Source: JAWXCF01 sp034440515 (lineage in GTDB: Bacteria > Bacteroidota > Bacteroidia > CAILMK01). Taken from it: 28,563 bases of DNA. Every line of letters begins with the position of its first letter. The first letter of the stretch is position 1. The notes beneath the pieces were generated by a model that saw only the letters and a program-made list of their open reading frames with translations, had not been told where the DNA came from and did no database searches. This document shows, one piece after another, positions 1 through 8,860 of the stretch. The translations under genes were made by a program, and so were the position numbers. The stretch lies in NCBI GenBank assembly GCA_034440515.1, contig JAWXCF010000021.1, forward strand, positions 1 through 28,563. Reading direction: 5' to 3'.

Positions 1-83
1 GCACGCAACCTGCAGGTGTGTACTTTGTACAAGTACGTACAGGTGGTGCAAACATTACGAAAAGAGTTGTTATACAGAAGTAA
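1..83 (+). CDS. C-terminal end of a T9SS-secreted protein (5' part outside window)
   Basis: Reading from base 3 gives 26 residues that include QPAGVYFVQV and end in ITKRVVIQK, with TAA at 81-83. This is the end of a type A T9SS C-terminal sorting domain: the PAGVYFV strand followed by a short basic tail with KR-V. Such domains direct proteins across the outer membrane through the T9SS and are then removed or used for surface attachment. The next gene ends almost the same way (PAGIYFVQL then ISKRVVKTK), so two cargo genes lie in tandem. The rest of the protein is off the left edge, so its function cannot be stated. A strong terminator follows after 31 bp. Confidence 0.85.
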   Translation, partial: TQPAGVYFVQVRTGGANITKRVVIQK

Positions 84-114
84 TAGGTAGTATTACCAAT
101 CGATTCTAGATATG

Positions 115-151
115 GCCCTCATTACCTTATGGTAGTGGGGGCTTTTTTTTT
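115..151 (+). terminator. Rho-independent terminator of the left-edge T9SS cargo gene
   Basis: A 12-bp stem (115-126 with 131-142, two G-U wobbles) closes a TTAT loop and is followed at once by nine T. It separates the truncated cargo gene from the next one, so the two are transcribed independently. Confidence 0.9.
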
Positions 152-492
152 ACAATTATTCCCTTTTATCAAAATAAAGTTGATTTAATACCGTTTGTGT
201 AAGCGATATAAGCTTGTACGATTATATTCAATTGAATATATACTTTTCTTTTATCATCTAAAACTAGACATTAGTATAAAAAATATCGCATACGAAATAA
301 ATTTTAAAAAAATATTGCTACTATCAGTAATTTGCAGTCGTTATTAAAAAATGACAACCAAAACATTATCAAGCATTTCAGTTCTAGTTGAACTTAAGTA
401 CACGTAGCTCGTATATTTAATATTCTACAAAAAACTTAATAAGTTAGATAAGTAAATACATAATACTGATTAAGCATATTATACCCCTACCA
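152..492. other. AT-rich leader region of the large T9SS cargo gene
   Basis: This 341-bp gap has no convincing open reading frame. It is very AT-rich and holds one perfect 18-bp palindrome (223-240). No exact copy of the Bacteroidetes promoter (TTTG, 19 bp, TAnnTTTG) is visible. The nearest -7 match is TACTTTTC at 241-248, directly after the palindrome, without a TTTG at the expected -33 position. The promoter of the 493-5346 gene is expected here but cannot be placed with confidence. Confidence 0.5.
223..240. repeat. Perfect 18-bp palindrome, possible operator
   Basis: TATATTCAATTGAATATA is an uninterrupted perfect palindrome in the leader of the 1617-residue cargo gene, about 250 bp before its start codon. 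It directly abuts a weak -7-like sequence (TACTTTTC). It has no loop and no T-tract, so it does not look like a terminator. A binding site for a dimeric regulator is possible, but no regulator is linked to it in the window. Confidence 0.45.
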
Positions 493-3400
493 ATGACAAT
501 ACTCTATAGACTAGTTTCTAAAACGTCGAATTACCTACCCACTTTGGGGATTATACTATGCCTTTGTATTTATGGCAATTCAGCGAAGGCTCAGGCACTA
601 AGTGGGAATTACACCATTTGTAGCAGTGGGTGTAGCTACTCAAGCATCAGTGCTGCTATTGATGCACTTAATGACAATGGGATATCTAGCGCAGTAACAT
701 TTACGATTGCAGCGGGCAACTATAACGAAAATATGTACATTGATGCAGTAGTGGGTACTTCTGCCAAAAACACCATAACATTTAAAGGTTCTGGGACAGG
801 CACTCGTATTTATTCAACTCAGTCTAGAGTCATAGAGGCTTATTTTGCAAGCTATTTTAAATTTGATAACCTAACTATACAAAATACAGGTAGCTCGTCA
901 TTCATATCTGGAGTATATATGAACAGCTGTAGCCACTTCAGCTTTAATAATTGTAAAATTATTATGCCAGTTACCTCTAGTTTTGGTAGTTATGGCATTT
1001 ACAACAATTATAGCCAATACATTACCTATACTAATAATACCATACGTGGTGCATACTATGGCATATACGCTTACCAAGTAAGTACAATATATGAGTATGG
1101 GAATGATGTATATACCAATAACTTGATTAAACGTCAAGGTTATTGTAACATTTATTGTGCTGGGGCATATGGAAATGTGTATACCTCTAATTCATTTGAT
1201 TCACTTAGTCTTTCATTTAGCTATAACATTTATACTTACTATGAGGGTGGAGCAACTTATACTAATAATGTATTTGGCAGAGAAGGGGCAACATTTAACC
1301 TAGCTAATAATTACATACAGTACTATGGTGCTAATAAGCCATTTAAGATTATAAATAATTTTATGAGTCTAAAAAGTACAGGTTATTCAAATTATTCGAC
1401 ATTCTCATTTGGAGTTGCTGGCTTGGGCTTTCAGTTTAAACACAATACATTATTTAGTCAATCTAATAGAGCTGCGGGCGATTTTCAAATATCAAGCGGC
1501 GACGGATTGATAATAAAAAGCAATAATTTCTACAAGAGTAGTGGAGGCCTAGCTGCAAACTTGGCTGGCTTATCATCTCTAGACTCACTAGATGGCAATA
1601 ATTACTATACCAATTCGGCATCAATCATACAATATAATAATACAGTATATAGTACTTTAAATGACTACAAAGCAGCTGCAAGTAGCAAGGGGCAGGGTTT
1701 TAGAGATAATAGTGTAAGTTGCAAATTCAAGTCAGTATTTGATCTGCATTATGATCTAACTACAGATGCACCAAGTGGCGTAGCCTGTGGTGTATTACTT
1801 GACATAGACGGCAACACTAGATGTGCAATATTTCCTACAGCTGGTGCAGATGAAAGCAACATTGGAAAAGGAAAGCCTACGGCATTGTTTTCAACGCCTA
1901 CCCAAGTTTATGAGGGAAGCATAGCTACCGTATTTAACTCTGCTAAAGAAAGTGAACCAAAGAAGTATAAGTGGTACATTAATAATGTGTTGGTGAGCGA
2001 TAGCATCCATTTATTTACGACAGCATTGCAGTATCCATCTGCTGTTGTGAAACTTGAAGTAACTGGATGTGGAGGTAGCGACACCTACAGCAAAACCATA
2101 AATGTAGATAAACCCACAGTTAAGCCTAATTCAGAATTTATATCTGATAAGAATGTGATTAACACTGATGAGACTATATTATTTACAGACTTAACTACAA
2201 ATGGTCCAAATAAGTGGAGATGGGATATTAGCCCAGAATTTACAACAGACAATGGGGTAAAAGTTAAAACCTATCGCTATGTATTTGGTGATATGAATTC
2301 ACCACGTGCAAAGGTAAAATTCTTATATGGAGGTAAATATAAAGTATGTCTTACCACATCTAATAATCAAGGTACAGGCGTACAGTTGTGTAAAACAGAC
2401 TATGTAGATGTGTTACCATCAATCAATCTAGGTGACCAAGCTGTAATTACAGAAAGCAGAGGTAACCTATTTGACCCAGGAGGAGAGTTTGGTGACTATA
2501 ACTTTGGCACCTATTCCTCTGTCATTGATGCCTGTGCAGACTCGGTTTTTTTAGTTATTAATTCTAAGGGTTTTGATTTAGGTTGTGGCTATGATTACCT
2601 AAGAGTATATGAAGGTAAAGATAACACTGGTAAGCAATTGCAGCCGTGCAAAACGAATGGATCATTAGGTTATGGTCCAGGCTATACTGGCGGACCCAGT
2701 CTTGGTAGCTGTGTAAATCAATGTATTCCTACAGGTAATAGTGATACACTGGTAGCAGCTGGTACTATGTACATAGAATTAGAGTCTAACTATGCCTATA
2801 ATATGGCTGGATTCTCTGCATATTTCTATACAAAACCTAAAACACAGACTAAACCTAAGGCTGGATTTGTAAGTCAAGACACTGCCTGTAGCAGCAAGTT
2901 TGTAACTTTTACTGATACAAGTACAGGTAAAGACATAAAATCTTTTTGGGATTTAGACGATGACGGTATATATGAGAGTAAAGGTAAAAATATAAAGTGG
3001 TCATATCTTGTACCCAATACCTACACAGTAAGAATGGTGGCTATTAATTGCGGTGGTAATGATACAGTAACCAAGCAGATAGTAATACTTGATCCGCCTA
3101 AACCGGTAGTTGGTCTAATGGCTGATAATGTAAATCCAACCACAACAGATGCCGTTTACTTTAGCCCAATCATTAAAGAATGTGTGGACCAGTACGAGTG
3201 GAAATTTACCAAAGTATCTGGAACAGGTACGGTTAACTATTTGAATGAGACTACGAATTTTGATGAATTTCCATTAGTAAACTTTAATGATACCGGTAAA
3301 TGGACTGTTAGCCTAAAAGCTACCAACACTACTGGTACAGCAACTGTAGTAAAGGTTGCCTACATTACTGTGAAAGATGCCTATTGTAAGCCAACAACTT

Positions 3401-5346
3401 CTTCTAAATCAACAGATATAGGAATTAGTAAAGTGTCTATAAATACAATTAGTAATTCCACTACGCAAGGCGTAAATGTTTATACAGACTACACAGCAAC
3501 TGTTTCAACATCACTAGAACAAGGCGTAACCTATCCTACCAAAGTAGAACGAAATACAGCTAACAATACAGCCATAAGAGACATATATATTGACTGGAAT
3601 GGTGACGGGGACTTTAGCGACAATGGAGAAAATGTTGCAACCGAGACTAAAGGGACAAATAAAGTATGGAGTCTAAACATAACTGTACCTACTACCAGCC
3701 GTATTGGAGCAACTGTTATGCGTATTGCTATTAATCAAGGGAACTATACCAATAAAGCTTGTGGCGTAAATGAATATGGTGAATATGAAGACTATAGACT
3801 ATATATAACTAAAGACATAACTAAACCAGTAATTAGCTTAGTAGCAAGTGGCAAGTCGGACACAATGAATATGGAGCAAGGTCAAGTATTTACTGACCCA
3901 GGCTATTCTGCGGTTGATAATTTAGACGGAATAATAACCATTAAGGTAACTGTGAGTTCTAATCCTACTTTTAATCCAAAAATTCCAGGCTTATATACTT
4001 TTAAATATAATGTAAAAGATATTGCTGGAAATGTTGCTGTAACTAAGACGAGAATAATATTGGTTAGAGCCGATATAACTGCACCAAACTTAAAAATTGA
4101 GGGTACAGATACCATAAGACTTGCAGTTCGTTCTTCTTTTTCTAATCCTAAGGTAATCAGCGCGCTAGACCTAGTTGATGGTGACTTAAGCAGTCTAGTA
4201 GCAATAAGTGGTAGTGTAAATGCCAGCGTAATTGGCACCTATAGAATTACTTATACAGTAAAAGATATAAGTAGCAATTCGGTGACTAAATATAGAACTA
4301 TAATAGTTATAGATACTATTGCCCCTACACTAAGGTTGATAGGCAAGGACACTATAAGTGTAGATGTGTATCAAACGTATGTAGATGAAGGCGTGTCTAT
4401 TATAGATAACTACTACAGTGCGAATCAGTTAAAACTCCTAGTTAAGGTAAACAACCCTTTGAATGTTGATAAGCTAGGCAACTATACTCAAACATATACA
4501 CTAACTGACCCTAGCGGGAATGGGCCAATACAAATAGAAAGGTACATAAAAGTAGTTGATAAAACTAAACCCGTTGTAAGACTAATTGGTGATACGATAG
4601 TTAAGGTAGACGTATTTACTACTTTCTCTGACTTTGGTGTAAGTTGGTTCGATAACTATGATAAAAGCATAAGCAAATGGGATACTAGTGGTACTTTCTA
4701 TACAACATTTAAGAACGGATACGCTAATAAATTAGGCAGCTATACAGTTCTATACAATGTAAGAGACGCAAGTGGAAATGTAGGTACAGTAAAAAGAACC
4801 ATTCAAGTAGTGGATAGAGTAGCTCCAGTTATTACTTTAAATAAACAAGAGGATACTGTGGTTTGCCGTTGGTCAACTTATTTAGATGCTGGATATACCC
4901 TTAGCGATAACTTTTATCCGAATAACAACGTCCAGGTTTCAGTATTTGGTACCTATCGTAGTACTCAAGAACCAGGTCTTTATACAGTCCAGTACAGGGC
5001 AGTAGATGCCAGTGGCAATATTAGCTTTAGTGCTAAGCGTACCATATTTGTAAAACAATGTATCAGCGCTATTGCAGATGTGAATGTTACAGAATCTGAT
5101 ATAATAGTATATCCTAATCCTACTGACGGACACAGTACATTGCGTCTAGCTAAGGCAACAAAACTTCGTGGCCAAAGCATTAAGATTACAGATGCCCTTG
5201 GCAAAGACATTCAAGTAATCAGCGTTGCTAATATGGGTATAGACACCTACGATATTGATTTAAGTCAACAACCAGCCGGCATTTACTTTGTCCAATTGCA
5301 AACCAGCAACGGTATAATTAGCAAACGAGTTGTAAAAACGAAATAG
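493..5346 (+). CDS. Large multidomain T9SS-secreted surface protein (beta-helix, PKD, CUB-like, GEVED, DUF5011 repeats)
   Basis: This 1617-residue protein is predicted to be secreted through the T9SS. A signal peptide ends near residue 34 (AKAQA). Residues about 36-455 are rich in Asn, Tyr and short beta repeats, as in right-handed parallel beta-helix proteins. About 461-545 and 547-641 look Ig/PKD-like. About 643-780 resembles a CUB domain (GYDYLRVYEG). About 790-870 is a clear PKD domain (FWDLDDDG). About 964-1108 matches the GEVED family (DWNGDGDFSDNGE, then YGEYEDYRLYI). Five Ig-like DUF5011/Cry22-type repeats fill 1111-1525. The type A sorting domain runs from about 1534 (VYPNPTDG) to the end. 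Adhesion or glycan binding is likely for such proteins, but I see no catalytic motif and assign no substrate. ATG is chosen because the signal peptide follows directly. A terminator follows. Confidence 0.9.
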   Translation: MTILYRLVSKTSNYLPTLGIILCLCIYGNSAKAQALSGNYTICSSGCSYSSISAAIDALNDNGISSAVTFTIAAGNYNENMYIDAVVGTSAKNTITFKGSGTGTRIYSTQSRVIEAYFASYFKFDNLTIQNTGSSSFISGVYMNSCSHFSFNNCKIIMPVTSSFGSYGIYNNYSQYITYTNNTIRGAYYGIYAYQVSTIYEYGNDVYTNNLIKRQGYCNIYCAGAYGNVYTSNSFDSLSLSFSYNIYTYYEGGATYTNNVFGREGATFNLANNYIQYYGANKPFKIINNFMSLKSTGYSNYSTFSFGVAGLGFQFKHNTLFSQSNRAAGDFQISSGDGLIIKSNNFYKSSGGLAANLAGLSSLDSLDGNNYYTNSASIIQYNNTVYSTLNDYKAAASSKGQGFRDNSVSCKFKSVFDLHYDLTTDAPSGVACGVLLDIDGNTRCAIFPTAGADESNIGKGKPTALFSTPTQVYEGSIATVFNSAKESEPKKYKWYINNVLVSDSIHLFTTALQYPSAVVKLEVTGCGGSDTYSKTINVDKPTVKPNSEFISDKNVINTDETILFTDLTTNGPNKWRWDISPEFTTDNGVKVKTYRYVFGDMNSPRAKVKFLYGGKYKVCLTTSNNQGTGVQLCKTDYVDVLPSINLGDQAVITESRGNLFDPGGEFGDYNFGTYSSVIDACADSVFLVINSKGFDLGCGYDYLRVYEGKDNTGKQLQPCKTNGSLGYGPGYTGGPSLGSCVNQCIPTGNSDTLVAAGTMYIELESNYAYNMAGFSAYFYTKPKTQTKPKAGFVSQDTACSSKFVTFTDTSTGKDIKSFWDLDDDGIYESKGKNIKWSYLVPNTYTVRMVAINCGGNDTVTKQIVILDPPKPVVGLMADNVNPTTTDAVYFSPIIKECVDQYEWKFTKVSGTGTVNYLNETTNFDEFPLVNFNDTGKWTVSLKATNTTGTATVVKVAYITVKDAYCKPTTSSKSTDIGISKVSINTISNSTTQGVNVYTDYTATVSTSLEQGVTYPTKVERNTANNTAIRDIYIDWNGDGDFSDNGENVATETKGTNKVWSLNITVPTTSRIGATVMRIAINQGNYTNKACGVNEYGEYEDYRLYITKDITKPVISLVASGKSDTMNMEQGQVFTDPGYSAVDNLDGIITIKVTVSSNPTFNPKIPGLYTFKYNVKDIAGNVAVTKTRIILVRADITAPNLKIEGTDTIRLAVRSSFSNPKVISALDLVDGDLSSLVAISGSVNASVIGTYRITYTVKDISSNSVTKYRTIIVIDTIAPTLRLIGKDTISVDVYQTYVDEGVSIIDNYYSANQLKLLVKVNNPLNVDKLGNYTQTYTLTDPSGNGPIQIERYIKVVDKTKPVVRLIGDTIVKVDVFTTFSDFGVSWFDNYDKSISKWDTSGTFYTTFKNGYANKLGSYTVLYNVRDASGNVGTVKRTIQVVDRVAPVITLNKQEDTVVCRWSTYLDAGYTLSDNFYPNNNVQVSVFGTYRSTQEPGLYTVQYRAVDASGNISFSAKRTIFVKQCISAIADVNVTESDIIVYPNPTDGHSTLRLAKATKLRGQSIKITDALGKDIQVISVANMGIDTYDIDLSQQPAGIYFVQLQTSNGIISKRVVKTK
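3823..5058 (+). repeat. Five tandem Ig-like DUF5011 repeats inside the T9SS cargo gene
   Basis: Repeats begin near residues 1111, 1197, 1277, 1357 and 1444, each about 80-87 residues. Each opens with (K/A)P-hydrophobic-x-L/I, then a T-I-x-V/L strand, an F-x-D-P/F-G turn, D-N, and a closing G-x-Y-x-V-x-Y-x-V-x-D-x-S/A-G-N strand. The copies have diverged at DNA level, so this is an old protein repeat and not a recent DNA duplication. Such arrays usually act as stalks holding a binding domain away from the cell. Confidence 0.8.
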
Positions 5347-5370
5347 TTTAATGCAGAAATGCAATTTTTT

Positions 5371-5402
5371 AGCCCAGTCATTTATTTGATTGGGCTTTTT
5401 TT
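5371..5402 (+). terminator. Rho-independent terminator of the large T9SS cargo gene
   Basis: AGCCCAGTCA (5371-5380) pairs with TGATTGGGCT (5387-5396) with one G-U wobble, followed by a run of seven T. The opposite side lacks the A-run that a terminator acting on the minus strand would need, so it serves the plus strand only. Confidence 0.9.
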
Positions 5403-5485
5403 GTGTGTATCTAAATTAAGAAAGGTTACAATTCTAGTATTAGTGATATTCTTATGTTTGTTTAGGAATCAGTGTTCTAATTCAA

Positions 5486-6169
5486 CTATAGAACTAAAGC
5501 ATCGACCAAATCAGCAGGTTGATTCAACTTAAGGTTAGGCCTAAGTTTGTCTAGTTCTAATGCAGGAGTAAAGCCCCAATAGCACGAAGCAATGGGCATA
5601 TCGGCTGCTCGAGCTGTAAAGGCATCTATGTGACTATCACCTACCATTAGCATTTGTTGCGGCGGTAAACCCATTTGTTGGCTTATTTGTAGTAACATAA
5701 AAGGGTCTGGTTTTCTAGGTCGACTATCCATTTGCCCCTCTATAGTTACCCAATCTACAGTTGGGAAGAAATATTCGGTACATAGTACAGTTAGGTTGTG
5801 GGGTTTATTACTCAATACTGCCATAGGGTAGCCATCAGCCTGTAATGCGTTTAACATAGCAGTGGTACCCTCATATTCTCTACAATGTTCCTTCCATTGG
5901 GTGCCATATAGTTTTTCCATATCTGCTAGTACGGTATCTACTTCGCTGTAGCTACTAGTTGTAGGCATAGCAGCCATTACCAATTGCCTAATGCCTTCAC
6001 CAATAAAGCCCATATAGGCCTCTGTACTATGAACTGGATAATTGTTTAGTGCAAGTGCACTGTTCATACTATTGGCTATATCGTCTAGGCTGTTTAGAAG
6101 TGTACCATCTAGGTCAAATACAATTCCCCTAACCATTTCTGGTTTAAACCCACTAATTGGCTGGTGCAT
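5486..6169 (-). CDS. HAD-family hydrolase, phosphoglycolate phosphatase-like
   Basis: This 227-residue protein is a haloacid dehalogenase-superfamily phosphatase of the Gph/PGMB type. All four motifs are present: FDLDGT with nucleophile D19 and acid/base D21, Ser120 in VLSNKPH, Lys153 in RKPDP, and GDSHID at 177-182 for Mg2+. The helical cap between motifs I and II is the size usual for phosphoglycolate phosphatases. The likely reaction is hydrolysis of a small phosphomonoester in the cytoplasm, but the substrate cannot be read from sequence. It follows the lipoprotein gene and overlaps its end by 17 bp from this ATG. Starting at Met12 (codon 6134-6136) would remove the overlap and still keep motif I, so the start is uncertain. 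Confidence 0.88.
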   Translation of the reverse strand: MHQPISGFKPEMVRGIVFDLDGTLLNSLDDIANSMNSALALNNYPVHSTEAYMGFIGEGIRQLVMAAMPTTSSYSEVDTVLADMEKLYGTQWKEHCREYEGTTAMLNALQADGYPMAVLSNKPHNLTVLCTEYFFPTVDWVTIEGQMDSRPRKPDPFMLLQISQQMGLPPQQMLMVGDSHIDAFTARAADMPIASCYWGFTPALELDKLRPNLKLNQPADLVDALVL

Positions 6170-6701
6170 TCTTTTGCTCTGCTTCGCGTTTTTTTATCTG
6201 CATATTCAGAAACTCCTCGTCTGTCATATTTCCTTGTATCAGCAGAATTTTAGCATCTTCAGTCAATTTATTATCTGGGTAATCTTTTACCATTTTACGG
6301 TATAATCTGTTGCTACGTGTGGTGTCTTTTATGGTGTTACTTAGTATAAATGCAGATGAAAACAGAGCATTTGGCGCATTTCTATGCTTTGGAAATGACT
6401 CATATACTGTTTGAAATTTAACCAATGCAGCATCAGGTTGATTTAGAGTAACGTGGTGGATTATAGCAGATTCATAGAATAGTTGTGGAACTAATGTATC
6501 CTTAGGATAATCAGTAATATAGGCCATAATTGTGCTATCTGCTTTAATGCCAAATGCATTATCAGCTTTATGCGCAGGGTATTGATTTCTATAGTTTGCT
6601 AGGGTCTCTATGTCTTTGATACTAGGTACTTTGTCGGAGTTGCAACTTGAAAACGCTAGTAATCCTAATAGAGTGCTAGCTAAATAAGTTTTGATATACA
6701 T
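6153..6701 (-). CDS. TPR-like lipoprotein
   Basis: This 182-residue protein has a lipoprotein signal peptide with lipobox FSSC, giving lipidated Cys20. It is therefore attached to a membrane, probably in the periplasm. Residues about 70-160 look like helical tetratricopeptide-type repeats (FYESAIIHHV, AALVKFQTVYESFPKH, NRLYRKMVKDYPDN), the arrangement seen in BamD/YbgF-type scaffold proteins. The C-terminus is a charged helix (IKKREAEQK). It lies upstream of the HAD gene and overlaps it, suggesting one transcript, although a functional link is not obvious. BamD itself is longer, so I do not assign that symbol. Confidence 0.75.
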   Translation of the reverse strand: MYIKTYLASTLLGLLAFSSCNSDKVPSIKDIETLANYRNQYPAHKADNAFGIKADSTIMAYITDYPKDTLVPQLFYESAIIHHVTLNQPDAALVKFQTVYESFPKHRNAPNALFSSAFILSNTIKDTTRSNRLYRKMVKDYPDNKLTEDAKILLIQGNMTDEEFLNMQIKKREAEQKNAPAN

Positions 6702-6743
6702 AATTGCTATTAATGTTTAAAATGTGTGCTGAGTAAACGTATT

Positions 6744-6790
6744 AAAAAAAAGAAGGGTGTCACGGATAAATTATACCCAATGACACCCTT
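6744..6790 (-). terminator. Rho-independent terminator after the outer-membrane barrel gene (minus strand)
   Basis: Arms at 6753-6762 and 6781-6790 form a perfect 10-bp stem (AAGGGTGTCA) with an 18-nt loop. On the minus strand it is followed by CT and then a run of eight T. It ends transcription of the 6813-7691 gene before the lipoprotein-HAD pair. Confidence 0.85.
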
Positions 6791-6812
6791 TCAGTGTATC
6801 TGCCGGAAATGA

Positions 6813-7691
6813 TCACTCGGGGTCTATACCCAATACTTTAAATCTAAAGCTAAAGTTTAACGCATAAGCTGTAGAGTTTACTTTGGCTTGATTATAGCCA
6901 ATAAAGTTTTTACTTGGGTCTGCAGGGTCAACCACTACTAGGGTAGGGTTGCCATATTGATATCTATCTTTAGTACCATAGTCTAGGTTAGAAAAACCAC
7001 GTAAGTACTTAGCGTCAATACCAAAATCTGTTCTTTTACTCAATCTGAAGTTTAAACCTGCACCTAATGCAAGACCAAAATCCATTGGGTTAACGTAGAA
7101 AGGTTTTTGTGCAGTAGTTAAGGCTGCATCTTGTTTTGTAGTCGCAGTTTTTGCTCCACTTTGCAATTCTCTACTGTAAAATTCATAGGTACCAGAATTG
7201 TCGTAACTATCCCAAGACCAAAAAGCTAATGTATTAAAGAATCCACCACCTTTTAATTCAAGAGTAATTGCGCTTCTAGCATCAGGATCATCATAAGGAA
7301 TGATGGGAATATGTCCTAATTCAATAATATATTTAGCCAATATTTGTGCCTGAAAATAATTATAGGTTTCACTAGTTTTATATCTATATACTTGGTATCT
7401 GTCAAAGAAAAGGTTAGAGTCTAAATAATCTCTATCAGCTCTATATGAAGAGTAAAGTAAATTAACATCAACACCAAATTTTCTTGAGAATTTAATGTCA
7501 TTACTTAATCCTGCATTGATACCAACTTTACCGCTGAAAGAACCTAAATTAGTAGATAGATCAGTGTATTGTATGCCAACGGTTGGTCCAAGTCTCCAAG
7601 AAATGGTTGATTGTGCATTTGCAGTAAACATTACCATTAGCAATGCAGCTGTTAGTAAAGTAGTTAGTGTTGTACGTGTAGTTTTATTCAT
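6813..7691 (-). CDS. Outer-membrane beta-barrel protein (PF13568-like)
   Basis: This 292-residue protein has a signal peptide ending at TANAQ (about residue 27). The rest alternates short amphipathic strands with turns (WRLGPTVGIQY, FGVDVNLLYSSY, FGLALGAGLNFRLS, FGIDAKYLRGFSNLDYG, NSTAYALNFSFRFKV), the pattern of small Bacteroidota barrels of the OMP_b-brl_2/porin-like class. No substrate or pore type can be inferred. An SD-like GGGAAA precedes the ATG and a -7 promoter element lies upstream. It has its own terminator, so it is probably a single-gene transcript. Confidence 0.82.
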   Translation of the reverse strand: MNKTTRTTLTTLLTAALLMVMFTANAQSTISWRLGPTVGIQYTDLSTNLGSFSGKVGINAGLSNDIKFSRKFGVDVNLLYSSYRADRDYLDSNLFFDRYQVYRYKTSETYNYFQAQILAKYIIELGHIPIIPYDDPDARSAITLELKGGGFFNTLAFWSWDSYDNSGTYEFYSRELQSGAKTATTKQDAALTTAQKPFYVNPMDFGLALGAGLNFRLSKRTDFGIDAKYLRGFSNLDYGTKDRYQYGNPTLVVVDPADPSKNFIGYNQAKVNSTAYALNFSFRFKVLGIDPE

Positions 7692-7716
7692 TTTCCCGTT
7701 TCGAGATTCAGATTAG

Positions 7717-7724
7717 CAAAAATA
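7717..7724 (-). promoter_or_regulatory. Candidate -7 element for the 6813-7691 barrel gene
   Basis: The minus strand reads TATTTTTG, an exact fit to the Bacteroidetes -7 element TAnnTTTG, 25 bp before the start codon. No TTTG or TTG is found at the expected distance upstream, so the -33 part is missing or degenerate. Confidence 0.35.
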
Positions 7725-7878
7725 ATTAAAAAATGTTATCCTTAAGCAGTATTCAGAAATTTATGTGCAATTTTTACTTTGTCCCTTTATATGACAAACA
7801 TTAATGTGCAATTATATAATTAAGAATGGAATACTAGATGTTTTATTGTATTATTTCTTGCATTTATATTTTTAACTC

Positions 7879-8733
7879 TCATTGTGGAGGGCCCACATCA
7901 GGCAATTCTTCATCTTGTGGCTCTTCATAGATTACAGTTCCTACTTTGTAAGCTATACTTAGAAATGCATTTACAGAGTTAATTTTACTATCTTGTCTTG
8001 TTATATCACTCTTACCAATTTTTTTGGTACTTACAGGAAAAGTATATTCTACGGGTAAGTCTTTTTCCCAGGCGGTTTTTCTATTTTCAATGTTTATAAA
8101 ACCACGCTCATATTTCAATCCTATTCCAACATTGAATTTAGAGTTTAAAACAACATTTACCTGAACCCCAGCCATCATACTGAGGTCAAGTTTTTTAAAA
8201 TTCCCCCTGAAATTATAGTTAGGATAACGATTTAGTAGTGAATCAGGCGCTGCCGGTGATGTAATAACTTTATCTACACTCATTAAAAAGCCTGGCTGTA
8301 GACCGGCAAAGATGACCATACCCACACGGTCACCTGTTTCTATTGCACTGTTAAATCTAAACAGAAGTGGAATTTTTAGGTAAGTCATTTCAATCTCACT
8401 TTTAAAGAAAATAGAGGTACTAGTTGTATCAAAGCTGTTACCATCGTAGGCTGTAATTCCATCATATTTCTGACCAATCTTATTGTAATTTATTCCAAAA
8501 CTATAGCCAAAGTTGGGTTGATAGTTATGGATGTAGTTTGCCCCAATTGCAAATTTATAAGTGTTTAATCTATTTAGATCGTTGACTCTTTGGTCAGCGC
8601 TAATGTCTTCAAAATTTAATATCTGGGTATATTGTGGTCCACCCCATACCTCTAAATATTTACCCAACTGTGCTTGAGCTAAATTTGATAGAAAAATGCA
8701 AAATGAAAACGTGATGACTAGGCGAAACTGCAT
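7879..8733 (-). CDS. Outer-membrane beta-barrel protein with acidic C-terminal tail
   Basis: This is a 284-residue protein from the chosen ATG at 8731-8733. A longer frame extends upstream to 8877, but the added 48 residues are not signal-like. The chosen start gives a proper signal peptide (MQFRLVITFSFCIFLSNLAQAQ). The mature part shows beta-barrel strands typical of PF13568 (GKYLEVWGGPQYTQI, FGYSFGINYNKIGQKYDG, YLKIPLLFRFNS, LDLSMMAGVQVNVVLNSKFNVGIGLKYERGF in two segments). After the last strand (FLSIAYKVGTVIY) a short acidic, Pro-rich tail follows (EEPQDEELPDVGPPQ), which should lie outside the barrel. It resembles the neighbouring barrel only in fold. Function unknown. Confidence 0.8.
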   Translation of the reverse strand: MQFRLVITFSFCIFLSNLAQAQLGKYLEVWGGPQYTQILNFEDISADQRVNDLNRLNTYKFAIGANYIHNYQPNFGYSFGINYNKIGQKYDGITAYDGNSFDTTSTSIFFKSEIEMTYLKIPLLFRFNSAIETGDRVGMVIFAGLQPGFLMSVDKVITSPAAPDSLLNRYPNYNFRGNFKKLDLSMMAGVQVNVVLNSKFNVGIGLKYERGFINIENRKTAWEKDLPVEYTFPVSTKKIGKSDITRQDSKINSVNAFLSIAYKVGTVIYEEPQDEELPDVGPPQ

Positions 8734-8860
8734 AAGTGAAACTGATATTCTGTTCAATATTATAACTAGATTAATTAATGATGCTTTAAAAACGTTTATA
8801 GTTGACAAATTAGTATGAATAACTTTTGGCAAGATGTTATAATATGTGAATATCTTGAAA

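Noticed and set aside
3903..4238. 111-codon open frame antisense to the DUF5011 repeats of the large cargo gene
   Set aside because: It mirrors the repeated Ig-like coding sequence and has no independent support.
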